From Bradyrhizobium arachidis (GTDB lineage Bacteria > Pseudomonadota > Alphaproteobacteria > Rhizobiales > Xanthobacteraceae): a DNA stretch of 64,000 bases. The notes beneath the pieces were generated by a model. The model was not told where the DNA came from and did no database searches. It saw only the letters and a program-made list of their open reading frames with translations. The first letter of the stretch is position 1; the number at the start of each line of letters is the position of its first letter. The translations under genes were made by a program, and so were the position numbers. Below are positions 1-9,175 of the stretch, piece after piece. Where the stretch lies: NCBI RefSeq assembly GCF_024758505.1, contig NZ_CP077970.1, forward strand, positions 6,448,001 to 6,512,000, in the 5' to 3' direction.

Positions 1-146
1 CATTCGTCTGGCGTGAGCAGCCCCTTCAGGACGGCGCAGCCCTGGGTGTCGAGCTCGCCGGTGATCTGCGGCCAGTCGAGTGCGTCGACGCGGGCGGCGG
101 GGTCAATCGACGGCGAATAAGGTGATTTGCGTGCTGTTGCTGTCAT
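1..146 (-). CDS. 2-oxoglutarate/Fe(II) oxygenase-like protein, N-terminal fragment
   Basis: This reading frame is open from an ATG at 146 to the left window edge, so only the first 48 codons are seen. The protein begins MTATARKSPYSPSID and continues with ALDWPQITGELDTQGCAVLK, then GLLTPDE. That pattern (WxxIxxELDxQGxAVLxGLLxxxE) is how many bacterial 2OG-Fe(II) dioxygenases start. The metal-binding HxD...H motif lies outside the window, so the family call rests on resemblance alone. It is transcribed in the same direction as the amidase/DUF2848 pair but is separated from it by a palindromic repeat. Confidence 0.45.
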   Translation of the reverse strand, partial: MTATARKSPYSPSIDPAARVDALDWPQITGELDTQGCAVLKGLLTPDE

Positions 147-202
147 GCCACCATCCTCGCAGTCCGGCGTACCCACAACCACCCGATTTCCGACTGTGTC
201 CC

Positions 203-287
203 GTCATTGCGAGCGACGCGAAGCAATCCAGAATCCCTCCACGGAACCAGTCTGGATTGCTTCGCCGCAAGAGCTCCTCGCAATGAC
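203..287. repeat. Palindromic intergenic repeat, family A (copy 1)
   Basis: Imperfect inverted repeat. The left end gtcattgcgagcgacgcgaa mirrors the right end cgccgcaagagctcctcgca followed by atgac. The inner arms contain aagcaatccaga and tctggattgctt. It is the most diverged of four family A copies in the window (others at 17929, 35871 and 47682). It lies between two minus-strand genes. Confidence 0.85.
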
Positions 288-299
288 AGCGGGGACGCG

Positions 300-986
300 T
301 CAGCCCAGCACCGGCAGCGTCACCACATCATAGCCATGCCGGATCGTACGCTTCAGCACTGGGTCTTCGAGCTCGAACTCAAAGCGGTCGGCGGGGCGGA
401 TTCCGCCCTTGGCGGCGAAGGTGCCGCCGAACATGGCGCAGCCGTCGGGCAGGCCTTTGCCGTCGAAACCGCGCTTGATGAGGTCATCGACCGGCAGCAT
501 CGCGTCCAGCGTGCCCTCCTGGTAGAGCACGCGCTCGCCGTTGATCCAGGCATGGGAGCGCAAGATCATTCTGTCCCAATGGCCGATGACGTCCTCGAGT
601 TCCCACAGCGTGGACGCCACCACCTTGTCGCACATCTGCTTCGAGACGGTGACGCTGTAGGCTTCCACCTTGCGATCGGTGTGATCGGAGCCGCAGCCGA
701 CAAAAATGCGGCCCTGCCAGCCGATCAGCACGAACTCGACCTCGCCCGAGGAGTCACCGCCGCTGCATTCGATGCTGTCGGCCATGGTCAACCGGCGCGC
801 CGAGACGCGGTAGTAGATCGGCGTCGAGGCCGGGCGCGCAATGCCGACGGCCTCGAGCTCGGCGATGTGCTTGTCGCGCGCGACGGGATCGCGGCCGGTC
901 CAGCCGGCGATGACGGCCTTGTCGATCGCGAGCGTCAGCGGGGTTGTCGAACCTTGCGCGTCGACGGTGAAGGTCAGGTCAAACAC
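300..986 (-). CDS. DUF2848 family protein (FAH-fold-like)
   Basis: This 228-residue protein matches the DUF2848 family from end to end. It starts MFDLTFTV, has an AGWTGRDP motif near residue 28 and HIAELEAVGIARPASTPIYY near residues 40-58, and ends in DGCAMFGGTF...FEFELEDPVL. The C-terminal GDGCxFxG...F-like pattern is reminiscent of fumarylacetoacetate-hydrolase-fold proteins. No reaction is established for this family to my knowledge. Its ATG overlaps the end of the upstream amidase gene by 8 bp, so the two are translationally coupled. A joint role in hydrolysing an amide or a keto-acid derivative is inference from that pairing. Confidence 0.8.
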   Translation of the reverse strand: MFDLTFTVDAQGSTTPLTLAIDKAVIAGWTGRDPVARDKHIAELEAVGIARPASTPIYYRVSARRLTMADSIECSGGDSSGEVEFVLIGWQGRIFVGCGSDHTDRKVEAYSVTVSKQMCDKVVASTLWELEDVIGHWDRMILRSHAWINGERVLYQEGTLDAMLPVDDLIKRGFDGKGLPDGCAMFGGTFAAKGGIRPADRFEFELEDPVLKRTIRHGYDVVTLPVLG

Positions 987-2328
987 GAATTACGGCCTCC
1001 ATGCCGGCAGCGAGTTCAAAGATACGGTGATCGGATCCGCCTGAAGCCGCCAGCATCAGGCCGACGGGAACCTCGCCCGCGCGATGCGCAGGCAACGAGA
1101 TGGCGCAACCGTCGATCATGTTGATCAGGGTGCAATTGCGCAGCGCGCGCAGATTTTGCATGGTGAACGCCTTGTCGTCGGCGAGATCGGCGATTTTTGG
1201 CGGCGTGTTCGCCGTGGTCGGCAGCACCAGCGCGTCATAGGGCGCAAGCCGCGCATTGACCCGCGCGATCAGTGAGCGGCGCTCGTTGAGGAGATCGATA
1301 TAGTCGGCCGCGCTCTGCGCCTCGCCGCGCATGATGCGTACCGCGACCCTGGGGTCATAAACATCGCCCTTGGCGGTGATGAGGTAACGGTGCCAGGCGT
1401 AGCTTTCGGAGGCGGCAAAGCCGCCCTTGGCGTTCATCGGGCCAATGTCGTGGAATTCCGTCATCTCGATCCGCTCGATGATGGCGCCATGATCGGCGAG
1501 CGCCTTCAGCGCGCGCTCGAAAGTCTGTGCGACAGGCGCATCGAGATCGTCGAGCGCAATGGTCGTCGGCACCGCGAGCCGCATGCCCCGCACCGAGCGC
1601 GGCTTCAGCGGCGCGACCTGCTCGTTCGCCAGCACGGCATCGAGTATGGCACAGCAACTGACCGATCGTGCCAAGGGTCCGATGCTGTCGAGCGAGAACG
1701 ACAGCGGTACCGCACCATCCAGCGGCACACGGCGCTGCGTCGGCTTGTAGCCGACAATTCCGTTATAGGCGGCCGGAATGCGGCAGGAGCCGCCGGTGTC
1801 GGTGCCGAGCGCGCCATGGGCCATGCCATCAAGCACGGACACCGCCGCGCCCGACGACGAGCCGCCCGGCACATGGCCCACGGCCCGGTTCCAGGCGCCC
1901 TTCGGCGTGCCGAAATGCGGATTGATGCCGATGCCGGAATACGCGAACTCGGTCATGTTGGTCCGGCCGATCAGCACGAAGCCGGCCTGGCGCAGCCGCG
2001 CCACTGCCGCCGCATCGTGCTCCGCCGGATCGGAATCGTCGAGCGCGCGAGAGCCGGCGCGCGTGGTCTGCCCCTTGACGTCGAAGAGATCCTTGATCGA
2101 GACCGGAATTCCGGCATAAGGCGACGGCGCCGCTTTGGCCTTGCGCAAGCCATCCATCGCATCCGCCGTTGCCAGTGCCGCATCCTTGTCGACACGGATG
2201 AAGGCGCGCTGGCCCTCGCCTGCGGGGTCGGCGATTTTGGCGATGCAGTCCTCGACCAGCTTTCGGGACGTGGTGCGGCCGCTGTCGAGATCGGCGGCAA
2301 GCGTGGCGAGCGTCGGAAGAGCGGGCAT
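979..2328 (-). CDS. Amidase signature family hydrolase
   Basis: This 449-residue amidase carries the Ser-cisSer-Lys triad of the amidase signature family. Lys is about residue 79 in IPVSIKDLFD, cis-Ser about 157 in PGGSSSGAAVSV, and the nucleophilic Ser about 181 in GTDTGGSCRIPAAYNG. The ATG at 2328 (MPALPTLATL) was chosen. The frame stays open upstream to 2571, but that extension looks non-coding and would overlap the divergent gene at 2507. The substrate cannot be read from sequence, since the family covers aliphatic and aryl amides, allophanate and Gln-tRNA. It is coupled to the DUF2848 gene downstream, which suggests a small catabolic operon. Confidence 0.9.
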   Translation of the reverse strand: MPALPTLATLAADLDSGRTTSRKLVEDCIAKIADPAGEGQRAFIRVDKDAALATADAMDGLRKAKAAPSPYAGIPVSIKDLFDVKGQTTRAGSRALDDSDPAEHDAAAVARLRQAGFVLIGRTNMTEFAYSGIGINPHFGTPKGAWNRAVGHVPGGSSSGAAVSVLDGMAHGALGTDTGGSCRIPAAYNGIVGYKPTQRRVPLDGAVPLSFSLDSIGPLARSVSCCAILDAVLANEQVAPLKPRSVRGMRLAVPTTIALDDLDAPVAQTFERALKALADHGAIIERIEMTEFHDIGPMNAKGGFAASESYAWHRYLITAKGDVYDPRVAVRIMRGEAQSAADYIDLLNERRSLIARVNARLAPYDALVLPTTANTPPKIADLADDKAFTMQNLRALRNCTLINMIDGCAISLPAHRAGEVPVGLMLAASGGSDHRIFELAAGMEAVIRV

Positions 2329-2506
2329 GTCTGTCTCACGGAATATTTTGGCGCGGCGCAATCTATCCCGCTGGCTCAGTCCGATACAAGCATTGTGCGC
2401 ATGATGGCATGCGCGCGCGTTGCTGGACCGTTGACGCCCAATGGTCGATTGTCGCATCAAGATCGAAACAGCGGGCGTGAAGCCCGGCTTGGGAGGATTT
2501 GCCAAC

Positions 2507-2920
2507 ATGGCCGAACCGCAGCGCGCGCGACCGAAACCGACGCCGGAGACCCAGCATTTCTGGGACGGCACGAAGGCCGGCGAGTTGCGCCTGCAACGCT
2601 GCGACGCCTGCGCGCATGTCTATTTCCCACCGCGCCCGTTCTGTCCGTCATGCGCCTCGCGCAAGGTCAGCACCTTCAAGGCGAGTGGCAAGGGTTTTCT
2701 CTACAGTTACGTGATCAACCACCGCCCCGCCGCGCCCGGCTTCACGCCGCCTTATGCGATCGCGGTGGTCGAGCTCGCCGAGGGGCCGCGGATGATGAGC
2801 AATATCATCGACTGCCCGCAGACGCCTGAGGCCCTCGAGCTCGACATGAAGCTCGAGGTCGCCTTCGAAAAACTCGACGACAAGATCACCCTCCCCGTGT
2901 TCCGTCCGGCGAAGGGGTAA
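2507..2920 (+). CDS. DUF35 OB-fold/zinc-ribbon acyl-CoA-binding protein
   Basis: This 137-residue protein has an N-terminal rubredoxin-like zinc ribbon with four cysteines at about 32, 35, 46 and 49 (RCDACAHVYF...FCPSC). An OB-fold follows (GKGFLYSYVINHRPAAPGF). This is the DUF35/ChsH2 C-terminal architecture. Such proteins bind acyl-CoA and form complexes with thiolase-like proteins or aldolases; DUF35-Ltp2 in steroid side-chain degradation is the known example. The ATG at 2507 (MAEPQRAR) follows a gggaggatttgcc ribosome site; an upstream in-frame start at 2441 is unlikely. It sits 6 bp before the thiolase gene, the expected partner. Confidence 0.88.
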   Translation: MAEPQRARPKPTPETQHFWDGTKAGELRLQRCDACAHVYFPPRPFCPSCASRKVSTFKASGKGFLYSYVINHRPAAPGFTPPYAIAVVELAEGPRMMSNIIDCPQTPEALELDMKLEVAFEKLDDKITLPVFRPAKG

Positions 2921-2926
2921 GCGGCC

Positions 2927-4066
2927 ATGCGCAGGAACCAGGTTGCCGTCGTCGGCGCGGCCGAAACCACCGAGCTCGGCGTCATCCCCAACATGTCGCA
3001 GCTCCAGCTCCACGCAGACGCCGCGCTCAACGCCATTGCGGACGCCGGTCTGAAACTGTCCGACATCGACGGCTTTGCCACCGCGGTCGAAACGCCGCAG
3101 CAGGTCTGCCATTATCTCGGCATCAAGCCGACCTGGGTGGACGGCACCTCGGTCGGCGGCTGCTCCTTCATGCTGCATGTCCGCCATGCCGCGGCCGCGA
3201 TCGAGGCCGGTCTGTGCAAGACCGTGCTGATCACCCATGCCGAGAGCGGCAAGTCGATGATCGGCAAGGCGCCGCGCTCGATTCCCGCCGACAGCCTGCA
3301 GGGCCAGTTCGAGGCGCCCTACGGCGTGTACGGCCCGCCCAGCATGTTCCCGATTCCCGTGCTGCGCTTCATGAAAACCTACGGCATCACCCATGAGCAG
3401 CTTGCCTCTGTGGCCGTCATGCAGCGGGAATGGGCGGCAAAAAATCCGCGCGCGATGATGAAGGAGCCGATCACGGTCGCTGATGTCCTCAACTCGCGCA
3501 TGATCGCCTACCCGTTCCGGCTGCTTCAATGCTGCCTCGTCACCGATGGCGGCGGCGCGCTGATCCTCACCTCGGCCGACCGCGCCAAGGACTTTCCGCG
3601 CAAGCCCGTCTACATCATGGGCACCGGCGAGAGCGTGGAGACGCCGATGGTCAGCCAGATGGAGACTTTTAATTCCTCGCGCGCCTTCAAGGTCGCAGGA
3701 CCGCTGGCCTTCAAGGAGGCGGGCATCGCGCACAAGGACGTCGACCATCTCATGATCTACGACGCCTTTGCGCATCTGCCGCTGTTCGGCCTCGGCGACC
3801 TCGGCTTCATGCCTTACGAGGAAGCCGGCAAGTTCATCGCCGACGGCAATACGCGACCGGGCGGAAAACTGCCGCTCAACACCAATGGCGGCGGCCTCTC
3901 CTACATGCATTCGGGCATGTACGGCATGTACGCGCTGCAGGAGAGCGTGCGGCAGATGCGCGGCATCGCGCCGGCGCAGGTGCCGAACGCGAAGATTTCA
4001 GTGTGTCACGGCGTCGGCGGCATGTTCGCGGCGTCAGGCACGATCGTGTTTACGAACGAGAGGTAA
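2927..4066 (+). CDS. Thiolase-fold protein (SCP2/Ltp2-like), DUF35 partner
   Basis: A 379-residue thiolase-superfamily protein of the lipid-transfer/SCP2 branch. It has an N-terminal QVAVVGAAETTELG and SVGGCSFMLHVRHAAAAIEA, with Cys about residue 79 at or near the usual nucleophile position. The C-terminal half shows NTNGGGLSYMHSGMYGMYAL and VCHGVGGMFAASG. Members paired with DUF35 proteins may be true thiolases or retro-aldolases. The tight spacing behind the DUF35 gene suggests a two-protein complex cleaving a CoA-activated side chain or ring product. Which reaction it runs cannot be decided from sequence. Confidence 0.85.
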   Translation: MRRNQVAVVGAAETTELGVIPNMSQLQLHADAALNAIADAGLKLSDIDGFATAVETPQQVCHYLGIKPTWVDGTSVGGCSFMLHVRHAAAAIEAGLCKTVLITHAESGKSMIGKAPRSIPADSLQGQFEAPYGVYGPPSMFPIPVLRFMKTYGITHEQLASVAVMQREWAAKNPRAMMKEPITVADVLNSRMIAYPFRLLQCCLVTDGGGALILTSADRAKDFPRKPVYIMGTGESVETPMVSQMETFNSSRAFKVAGPLAFKEAGIAHKDVDHLMIYDAFAHLPLFGLGDLGFMPYEEAGKFIADGNTRPGGKLPLNTNGGGLSYMHSGMYGMYALQESVRQMRGIAPAQVPNAKISVCHGVGGMFAASGTIVFTNER

Positions 4067-4071
4067 TTTCT

Positions 4072-4172
4072 CGTCGTTCCGGGATGGTCCGAAGGACCAG
4101 ACCACAGATGCGCAATTGCGCATCGGGGAACCTCGAGATTCCGGGTTCGTGCTTCGCACGCCCCGGAATGAC
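4072..4172. repeat. Palindromic intergenic repeat, family C (copy 1)
   Basis: Imperfect palindrome with the left end gtcgttccggga, an inner cctcgagattccgggttcg and the right end cgccccggaatgac. It lies between the thiolase and the SDR genes and ends 22 bp before the SDR start codon. Related copies are at 5117, 17855 and 42463. Confidence 0.8.
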
Positions 4173-4194
4173 AGAGACAACAGGAGGCATCCAC

Positions 4195-5109
4195 ATGACA
4201 AAATCACTGCAGGACAAAGTCATCATCGTCACCGGCGCCGGCCGCGGCATCGGCCGCGAGATCGCACTGCTCTGCGCGGCGGAAGGCGCAAAAGTCGTCG
4301 TCAATGATCCCGGTGGAGCCGCCGACGGCGCCGGTTCGAACGCTGCGCCCGCCGAGGAGGTGGTCGAGGAGATCAAGAAGCGCGGCGGCACCGCAGTCGC
4401 CAACTTCGAGTCGGTCGCGGAAGCGATCCCCGCGAGCAAGATCGTAAAAACCGCGACCGATCATTTCGGCCGGCTCGACGGCGTCGTCAACAATGCCGGC
4501 ATCCTGCGCGACATGATCTTCCACAAGATGAGCGTGGAAGCTTTCGAGGCCGTCATCAAGGTGCACCTGATGGGCTCGTTCTACGTCTCTCACGCGGCCG
4601 CGCGGATTTTCCGGGAACAGGAGAGCGGGTCGTTCGTGCACTTCACCTCGACCTCCGGCCTGATCGGCAACTTTGGACAAGCCAACTACGCCGCCGCCAA
4701 GCTCGGCATCGTCGGCCTGTCAAAATCGATTGCGCTCGACATGGGCCGCTTCAACGTCCGCTCCAACTGCGTCTCGCCGTTCGCCTGGACCCGGATGATC
4801 GGCACCATCCCGACCGAGACCGACGCCGAGAAGGCGCGGGTCGAGAAGATCAAGCAGATGGGCCCGGAGAAGATCGCGCCGCTCTGCGGCTATCTGCTCT
4901 CCGATCCCGCCAAGGACGTCACCGGCCAGATCTTTGGCGTGCGCATGAACGAGATCTTCCTGTTCAGTCAGAATCGTCCAATCCGCTCGGTGCAGCGGAG
5001 CGAGGGCTGGACGCCGCAGTCGATCGCCGAACACGGCATGCCGGCTCTGAAGGGCTCGTTCTACAAGCTCGACCGCTCCGCGGATATCTTTACGTGGGAT
5101 CCGGTCTGA
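4195..5109 (+). CDS. SDR oxidoreductase, (3R)-hydroxyacyl-CoA dehydrogenase type
   Basis: This 304-residue short-chain dehydrogenase has the Rossmann motif VTGAGRGIG (13-20), NNAG at 99-102, and the catalytic Ser-Tyr-Lys around S152, Y165 and K169 (QANYAAAK). The stretch VVVNDPGGAADGAGSNAAP...FESV resembles the dehydrogenase domain of MFE-2 enzymes, which oxidise (3R)-hydroxyacyl-CoA in beta-oxidation. A tail of about 60 residues follows the core. The ATG at 4195 is preceded by caggaggcatccac; the longer open frame upstream passes through a repeat and is not coding. It probably acts with the thiolase pair upstream. Confidence 0.85.
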   Translation: MTKSLQDKVIIVTGAGRGIGREIALLCAAEGAKVVVNDPGGAADGAGSNAAPAEEVVEEIKKRGGTAVANFESVAEAIPASKIVKTATDHFGRLDGVVNNAGILRDMIFHKMSVEAFEAVIKVHLMGSFYVSHAAARIFREQESGSFVHFTSTSGLIGNFGQANYAAAKLGIVGLSKSIALDMGRFNVRSNCVSPFAWTRMIGTIPTETDAEKARVEKIKQMGPEKIAPLCGYLLSDPAKDVTGQIFGVRMNEIFLFSQNRPIRSVQRSEGWTPQSIAEHGMPALKGSFYKLDRSADIFTWDPV

Positions 5110-5116
5110 CGGCGTT

Positions 5117-5196
5117 GTCATTCCAGGGCGGTCCGCAGGACCGAACCCGGAATCTCGAGATTCCGGGTTCGATGCTGCGCATCGCCCCGGAATGAC
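5117..5196. repeat. Palindromic intergenic repeat, family C (copy 2)
   Basis: Palindrome from gtcattccagggcggtccgc to gccccggaatgac, with an inner ggaatctcgagattcc core. It fills the 95 bp between the convergent SDR and ppc stop codons, where it could serve as a two-way transcription stop. Confidence 0.85.
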
Positions 5197-5204
5197 GTTC
5201 CTTT

Positions 5205-8015
5205 CTAACCCGTATTCCGCAGCCCCGCGGAAATGCCGTTGATGGTGAGCTGGATGCCGCGCAGCACGGCTTCGTCGGGGTTTTGCGCGCGATGCTCCTT
5301 CAAAAGCTCGACCTGCACGTGGTTGAGCGGGTCGAGATAGGGGAAACGGTGGCGCACGGAGCGCTCGAGCAATGGGTTGCCCTGCAGCAGGCGATCCTGC
5401 CCCATGATGTCGAGCAGCGTCTCGATGCAGGAATGCCATTCGCGCCGGATGCGGCCAAAAATCTTTTCGCGCAAGGCTTCGTCGGGCACGAGTTCGGCAT
5501 AGCGCGAGGCGATCGCGATCGAGCTCTTTGCGAGCACCATATCCATGTTCGACAGCAACATGCGGAAGAACGGCCAGTCGCGGTAGAGCTCTTTGAGGAA
5601 CGGCATGCCCTTGTCGGGATGCTCGGCGATCCAGGTCTCGACCGCGCTGCCAAAGCCGTACCAGCCGGGCAGCATCAACCGGCACTGCGCCCAGGAGAAC
5701 ACCCAGGGAATGGCGCGCAGGTCCTCGATCGCGCGGGTCTTCTTGCGCGAGGCCGGGCGGCTGCCGATGTTGAGCGTCGCGATCTCGTTGATCACGGTGG
5801 ACGACCAGAAATAGTCGACAAAACCGTCGGTCTCGTAGACAAGGCCGCGATAGGCCTTGAAGGCGAGGTTCGACAGCTCGTCCATCGCTGTGAGGTATTC
5901 GCGTCGCGGCGCGCTCTGGCGCGGCTGCAGCAGGCTCGCCTCCAACGTGGCGGCAGCAAGGATCTCCAGATTGTTGCGGCCGACTTCGGCGTTGGAATAT
6001 TTTGACGAGATGATCTCGCCCTGCTCGGTGATGCGGATCTGGCCGTTCACTGCACCGCCCGGCTGCGCGATGATGGCGTCATAACTCGGCCCGCCGCCGC
6101 GGCCGACCGAACCGCCGCGGCCGTGGAACAGACGCAGGCGCACGCCATGGCGCTCGAACACATCGACCAGGCCGATCTCGGCCTTGTAGAGCTCCCAGCC
6201 CGAGGTAACGAAGCCGCCGTCCTTGTTGGAGTCGGAATAGCCGAGCATCACCTCCTGCACGCTGCCGCGGCTGTCGACGAGACGGCGATAATCGTGCAGC
6301 GACAGCATGCGGTCCATGATGCCGCTTGACGCCTGCAGATCCTCGATGGTCTCGAACAGCGGCACGATGTTGATGGCGCTGCGGCCCGAGGGAATGACGA
6401 GACCGACCTCCTTGAGGAGCACGGCGACCTCGAGCATGTCGGACATGCCCTTGCACATCGAGATGATGCATTGGGGAATCACGTCGGTGCCGAAACTCGC
6501 ATGGGCCTCGGCGGCCTCGCGGAACACCGCAAGCTCGCCCAGCGTCTCGTCGCTGTATTTGATGAACTGCGAGACCAGCGAGCGCGTGCTGCGCAGCTCG
6601 TTGGTGAGCAGCGCAATGCGCGCCTCCTCGCCGAGCGCGAGATAGGACATGCCGGGGTTGGCGGCATCCATTAGCTCGGCGATGGTGCGCTCATGCACCG
6701 CCGAATTCTGGCGGATGTCGAGCCGCGCGAGGTGGAAGCCGAAGCAATCGACCGCGCGGCGCAACAGCCGCAGCCGGCCGCGCGCGATGACGCGGGCGTT
6801 GTTGGAGATCAGTGAGCGGTGCAGCACGTCGAGATCGGCCTGCAACTCCCTGACGCTCTCATAGGGCGCGCCCTTGCCGACGGGACGGCGCGTGATCTCG
6901 ACCTTCAGCTTCTCGGCCGTCGCAGTCAGTCGGGCATAGATGCCTGACACCGCGAGGCGATAGGGCTCGCCGCTCCGGTGCGGCGAGGTGTCGGGCGAAC
7001 GCTCGGCCAGCGCACGCAGCTCTTCGGAGACGTCGGCCAGATGGGCGGCGATCGAGAGTTCGGCACCCAGCTTGTGCAGCTCTTCGAGATAGAACTGCAT
7101 GACCCGGCTCGACTGCAGCCGCAGCGTGCCGCGCATCACCTCTGCGGTGACGAAGGGATTGCCGTCGCGGTCGCCGCCGATCCAGCTTCCCATGCGCAGG
7201 AACGAGGCGAGTTCCGCTGCCGCCTGTTCGCCGCTCTGCTCCAGCCGGTCTTCCAGCGTGTTGACCAGCCGCGGCACCTCGCGAAGGAAGGTGTAGTCGT
7301 AGAACGACAGGCCGTTGGCGACCTCGTCGAGCACGGTGAGCTTGGTCCTGCGGAGCAGATTGGTCTGCCACAGCGTCAGCACCTCGCGGCGCAACTGCTC
7401 GTCGCTGGCCGCGGCCTCGTCCGGCGTCAGCGCGACGCGCTCGCGATGGTCGAGCAGCGCGGCGACCTCCATCTCGCGGTCCATGGTGCTCTTGCGGCGG
7501 ACCTCGGTCGGATGCGCGGTCAGCACGGGGCTGACGAGCGCGTCCTTGAAGAATTGGCGCAGCTCCTCGGCACTCAGGCCAGCGTCCCGGGCGTGGGCGA
7601 GCGTGTCGGCGAGCACGCCGGCGCCGCCGCTGGTCTCATTCCTCTTGGCAGCACTCCGCGCGCGCATCTGGCGGATGTTGTTGTGGTCCTCGGCGATGTT
7701 GGCGAGGTGCGAGAAATAGCTGAAGGCGCGGACGATGCGCACGGTGTCGGCGATCGACATGCCGTCGAGGATCTGCTCGAGCTCGCGGCGGGCGAGCCGG
7801 TCCTCGTCGCGGTGGAACCGGATCGAGGTCTGGCGGATGCGCTCGACCAGATCGAAGGTTTCGGCACCCTCCTGGTCGCGCACGGTATCGCCGAGGATGC
7901 GCCCGAGCAGGCGGATGTCATCCCGCAGCCGCGCATCCGCCTCCAGCGCCTGAGCTTCGTCGGCGCGGTTGGGACGGTCGATGGCGGCGTCTGAAGGTGC
8001 GGTCTGGAGGGACAT
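5205..8015 (-). CDS. ppc: Phosphoenolpyruvate carboxylase
   Basis: This 936-residue protein is a full-length PEP carboxylase, which makes oxaloacetate from PEP and bicarbonate to refill the TCA cycle. The N-terminal active-site motif [12 protein letters not shown] puts the catalytic His near residue 168. The second motif [24 protein letters not shown] and a C-terminal [15 protein letters not shown] that fits the family ending are all present. The ATG at 8015 (MSLQTAPSD) was chosen over an upstream in-frame start at 8183, which would overlap the next gene. The enzyme is housekeeping in function and unrelated to the acyl-CoA genes around it. Confidence 0.97.
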   Translation of the reverse strand: MSLQTAPSDAAIDRPNRADEAQALEADARLRDDIRLLGRILGDTVRDQEGAETFDLVERIRQTSIRFHRDEDRLARRELEQILDGMSIADTVRIVRAFSYFSHLANIAEDHNNIRQMRARSAAKRNETSGGAGVLADTLAHARDAGLSAEELRQFFKDALVSPVLTAHPTEVRRKSTMDREMEVAALLDHRERVALTPDEAAASDEQLRREVLTLWQTNLLRRTKLTVLDEVANGLSFYDYTFLREVPRLVNTLEDRLEQSGEQAAAELASFLRMGSWIGGDRDGNPFVTAEVMRGTLRLQSSRVMQFYLEELHKLGAELSIAAHLADVSEELRALAERSPDTSPHRSGEPYRLAVSGIYARLTATAEKLKVEITRRPVGKGAPYESVRELQADLDVLHRSLISNNARVIARGRLRLLRRAVDCFGFHLARLDIRQNSAVHERTIAELMDAANPGMSYLALGEEARIALLTNELRSTRSLVSQFIKYSDETLGELAVFREAAEAHASFGTDVIPQCIISMCKGMSDMLEVAVLLKEVGLVIPSGRSAINIVPLFETIEDLQASSGIMDRMLSLHDYRRLVDSRGSVQEVMLGYSDSNKDGGFVTSGWELYKAEIGLVDVFERHGVRLRLFHGRGGSVGRGGGPSYDAIIAQPGGAVNGQIRITEQGEIISSKYSNAEVGRNNLEILAAATLEASLLQPRQSAPRREYLTAMDELSNLAFKAYRGLVYETDGFVDYFWSSTVINEIATLNIGSRPASRKKTRAIEDLRAIPWVFSWAQCRLMLPGWYGFGSAVETWIAEHPDKGMPFLKELYRDWPFFRMLLSNMDMVLAKSSIAIASRYAELVPDEALREKIFGRIRREWHSCIETLLDIMGQDRLLQGNPLLERSVRHRFPYLDPLNHVQVELLKEHRAQNPDEAVLRGIQLTINGISAGLRNTG

Positions 8016-8061
8016 GGCTAGCTCCGCTTCGAGCTTCCTAAACTGCCCGGCCCAGCCGAGT

Positions 8062-8087
8062 GTGCAAGTTTTTTGCCGCAGTGCAAG
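8062..8087. promoter_or_regulatory. Direct repeat gtgcaag in the ppc leader
   Basis: Two identical 7-mers (gtgcaag) start at 8062 and 8081, 19 bp apart, about 50-70 bp upstream of the ppc start codon. Read on the ppc strand they are CTTGCAC repeats separated by tgcggcaaaaaa. They could be a regulator site or -35-like elements; no known regulator is recognised. Confidence 0.3.
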
Positions 8088-8179
8088 ATAAACTTGGGGG
8101 CGGCGCGGCAAAGCGCCGAGGTGCCAGCCAGGTTGGCCTGCGCCTACGAACAGACGTCCCTCATACGCACGTCGCCGCT

Positions 8180-9070
8180 TCAATAGAGGTGTATGGGGAG
8201 CGCGGCGCCATCCGGACCGACCAGCAGACCCCAGGTCTCGTCGGCGGCGACCTCGAACTCCCGGTTCTGTGCCGCGCTGCTCGCCACCTTGAGGGTGATC
8301 TTGTACCTGCCCGGCGGCAGGTCGATCTTTTGGCTGGCCGGCACTTTGTCTGCGTCCTCGGCGGAGTCAGTCAAGTCAGCCCCGGCTTTAGCCACCAACT
8401 TGATGGTCTGCCCATTGATGGTGATGACGGCCTCTTCATCTGTTCGGTTGCCGAGCATCAGTTTGACCTGCCCCGGCTTCGGCTGCAGGCCGCCCTTCGC
8501 TTCGGCCACCTTGCGCAACGACAGATCGGCGATCGTCATGTCGCCCTCGCGGGTGAGCCGGAGCAGCGCCGGTCTACCTGACGCCTTGAACGCGATTACG
8601 GCACGGTCCGGCTCGATGGCTGCACCATCATTCTCCGTCCAGCCGCGCTTTTCGAGCTCGGCACGATAGAAGCCGAGCACGGACGCGAGATCGAGCGGCG
8701 TCTCGGCATGAACCGAGCTGATGAACGGCGAATTCTTCGCGGTCGTGACGTCCCAGCGCTCGGGCAACGGCAGGCCGGTGTCGTCGGACACCTTCGATTC
8801 GAAATAGTTGCCTGCGGCCCCTGTCGGCAATACGTAAGAGACAGCGGTACAGAACAGGCGCTGGGCGACGGTGTCAGAGGGGCAATGGCTCCGGACCGCC
8901 CACCAGGTTTGGTCCAGAGTGTTGTCCGACCTGGACGTGCGATCCCAGCCGATATGGATGCTCTTTGTCGGGCTCGCGTGGGTGGGGCCTGTCGCGACCG
9001 GACTTGCCAACACGGCCGTCGTGGCGACGAGACCGCCGGCGAGCAAAAGGGCTTTCGTAAGACGATTCAT
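8180..9070 (-). CDS. Secreted protein of unknown function
   Basis: A 296-residue protein starting with a clear signal peptide ([20 protein letters not shown], predicted cut near ALASPVATG). The mature part has a segment on residual exported-domain style ([20 protein letters not shown], near residues 130-150), which resembles the small globular unit seen in many exported proteins of this group. The C-terminal part ([20 protein letters not shown]) looks like a beta-rich domain. Four cysteine-poor stretches make disulfide cross-linking unlikely, apart from HCPSD and LFCTA near residues 62 and 72. No enzyme motif is recognised. It probably acts in the periplasm. Confidence 0.6.
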   Translation of the reverse strand: MNRLTKALLLAGGLVATTAVLASPVATGPTHASPTKSIHIGWDRTSRSDNTLDQTWWAVRSHCPSDTVAQRLFCTAVSYVLPTGAAGNYFESKVSDDTGLPLPERWDVTTAKNSPFISSVHAETPLDLASVLGFYRAELEKRGWTENDGAAIEPDRAVIAFKASGRPALLRLTREGDMTIADLSLRKVAEAKGGLQPKPGQVKLMLGNRTDEEAVITINGQTIKLVAKAGADLTDSAEDADKVPASQKIDLPPGRYKITLKVASSAAQNREFEVAADETWGLLVGPDGAALPIHLY

Positions 9071-9175
9071 CTCAGCACTCCCATGTCCATGAGAGTCCTG
9101 GGTCAGGTCCTCATTCCAAGCTTAGTCGCACTGATCGGGGAGGACGTTCACGGCACGTTGGCCGGGAGGAGCCGC

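Noticed and set aside
203..287. Insertion-sequence ends
   Set aside because: No transposase gene and no target duplication could be seen around any copy in the window.
207..1124. Long plus-strand open frame opposite the DUF2848 gene
   Set aside because: It is a shadow on the opposite strand: its composition is Arg/Ala/His-rich with no family pattern, while the minus-strand frame matches a known family.
2648..3910. 420-codon minus-strand frame opposite the DUF35/thiolase genes
   Set aside because: Antisense shadow typical of GC-rich DNA; both plus-strand genes carry clear motifs.
4003..4194. N-terminal extension of the SDR at 4195
   Set aside because: It passes through a palindromic repeat, and a good ribosome site precedes the ATG at 4195.
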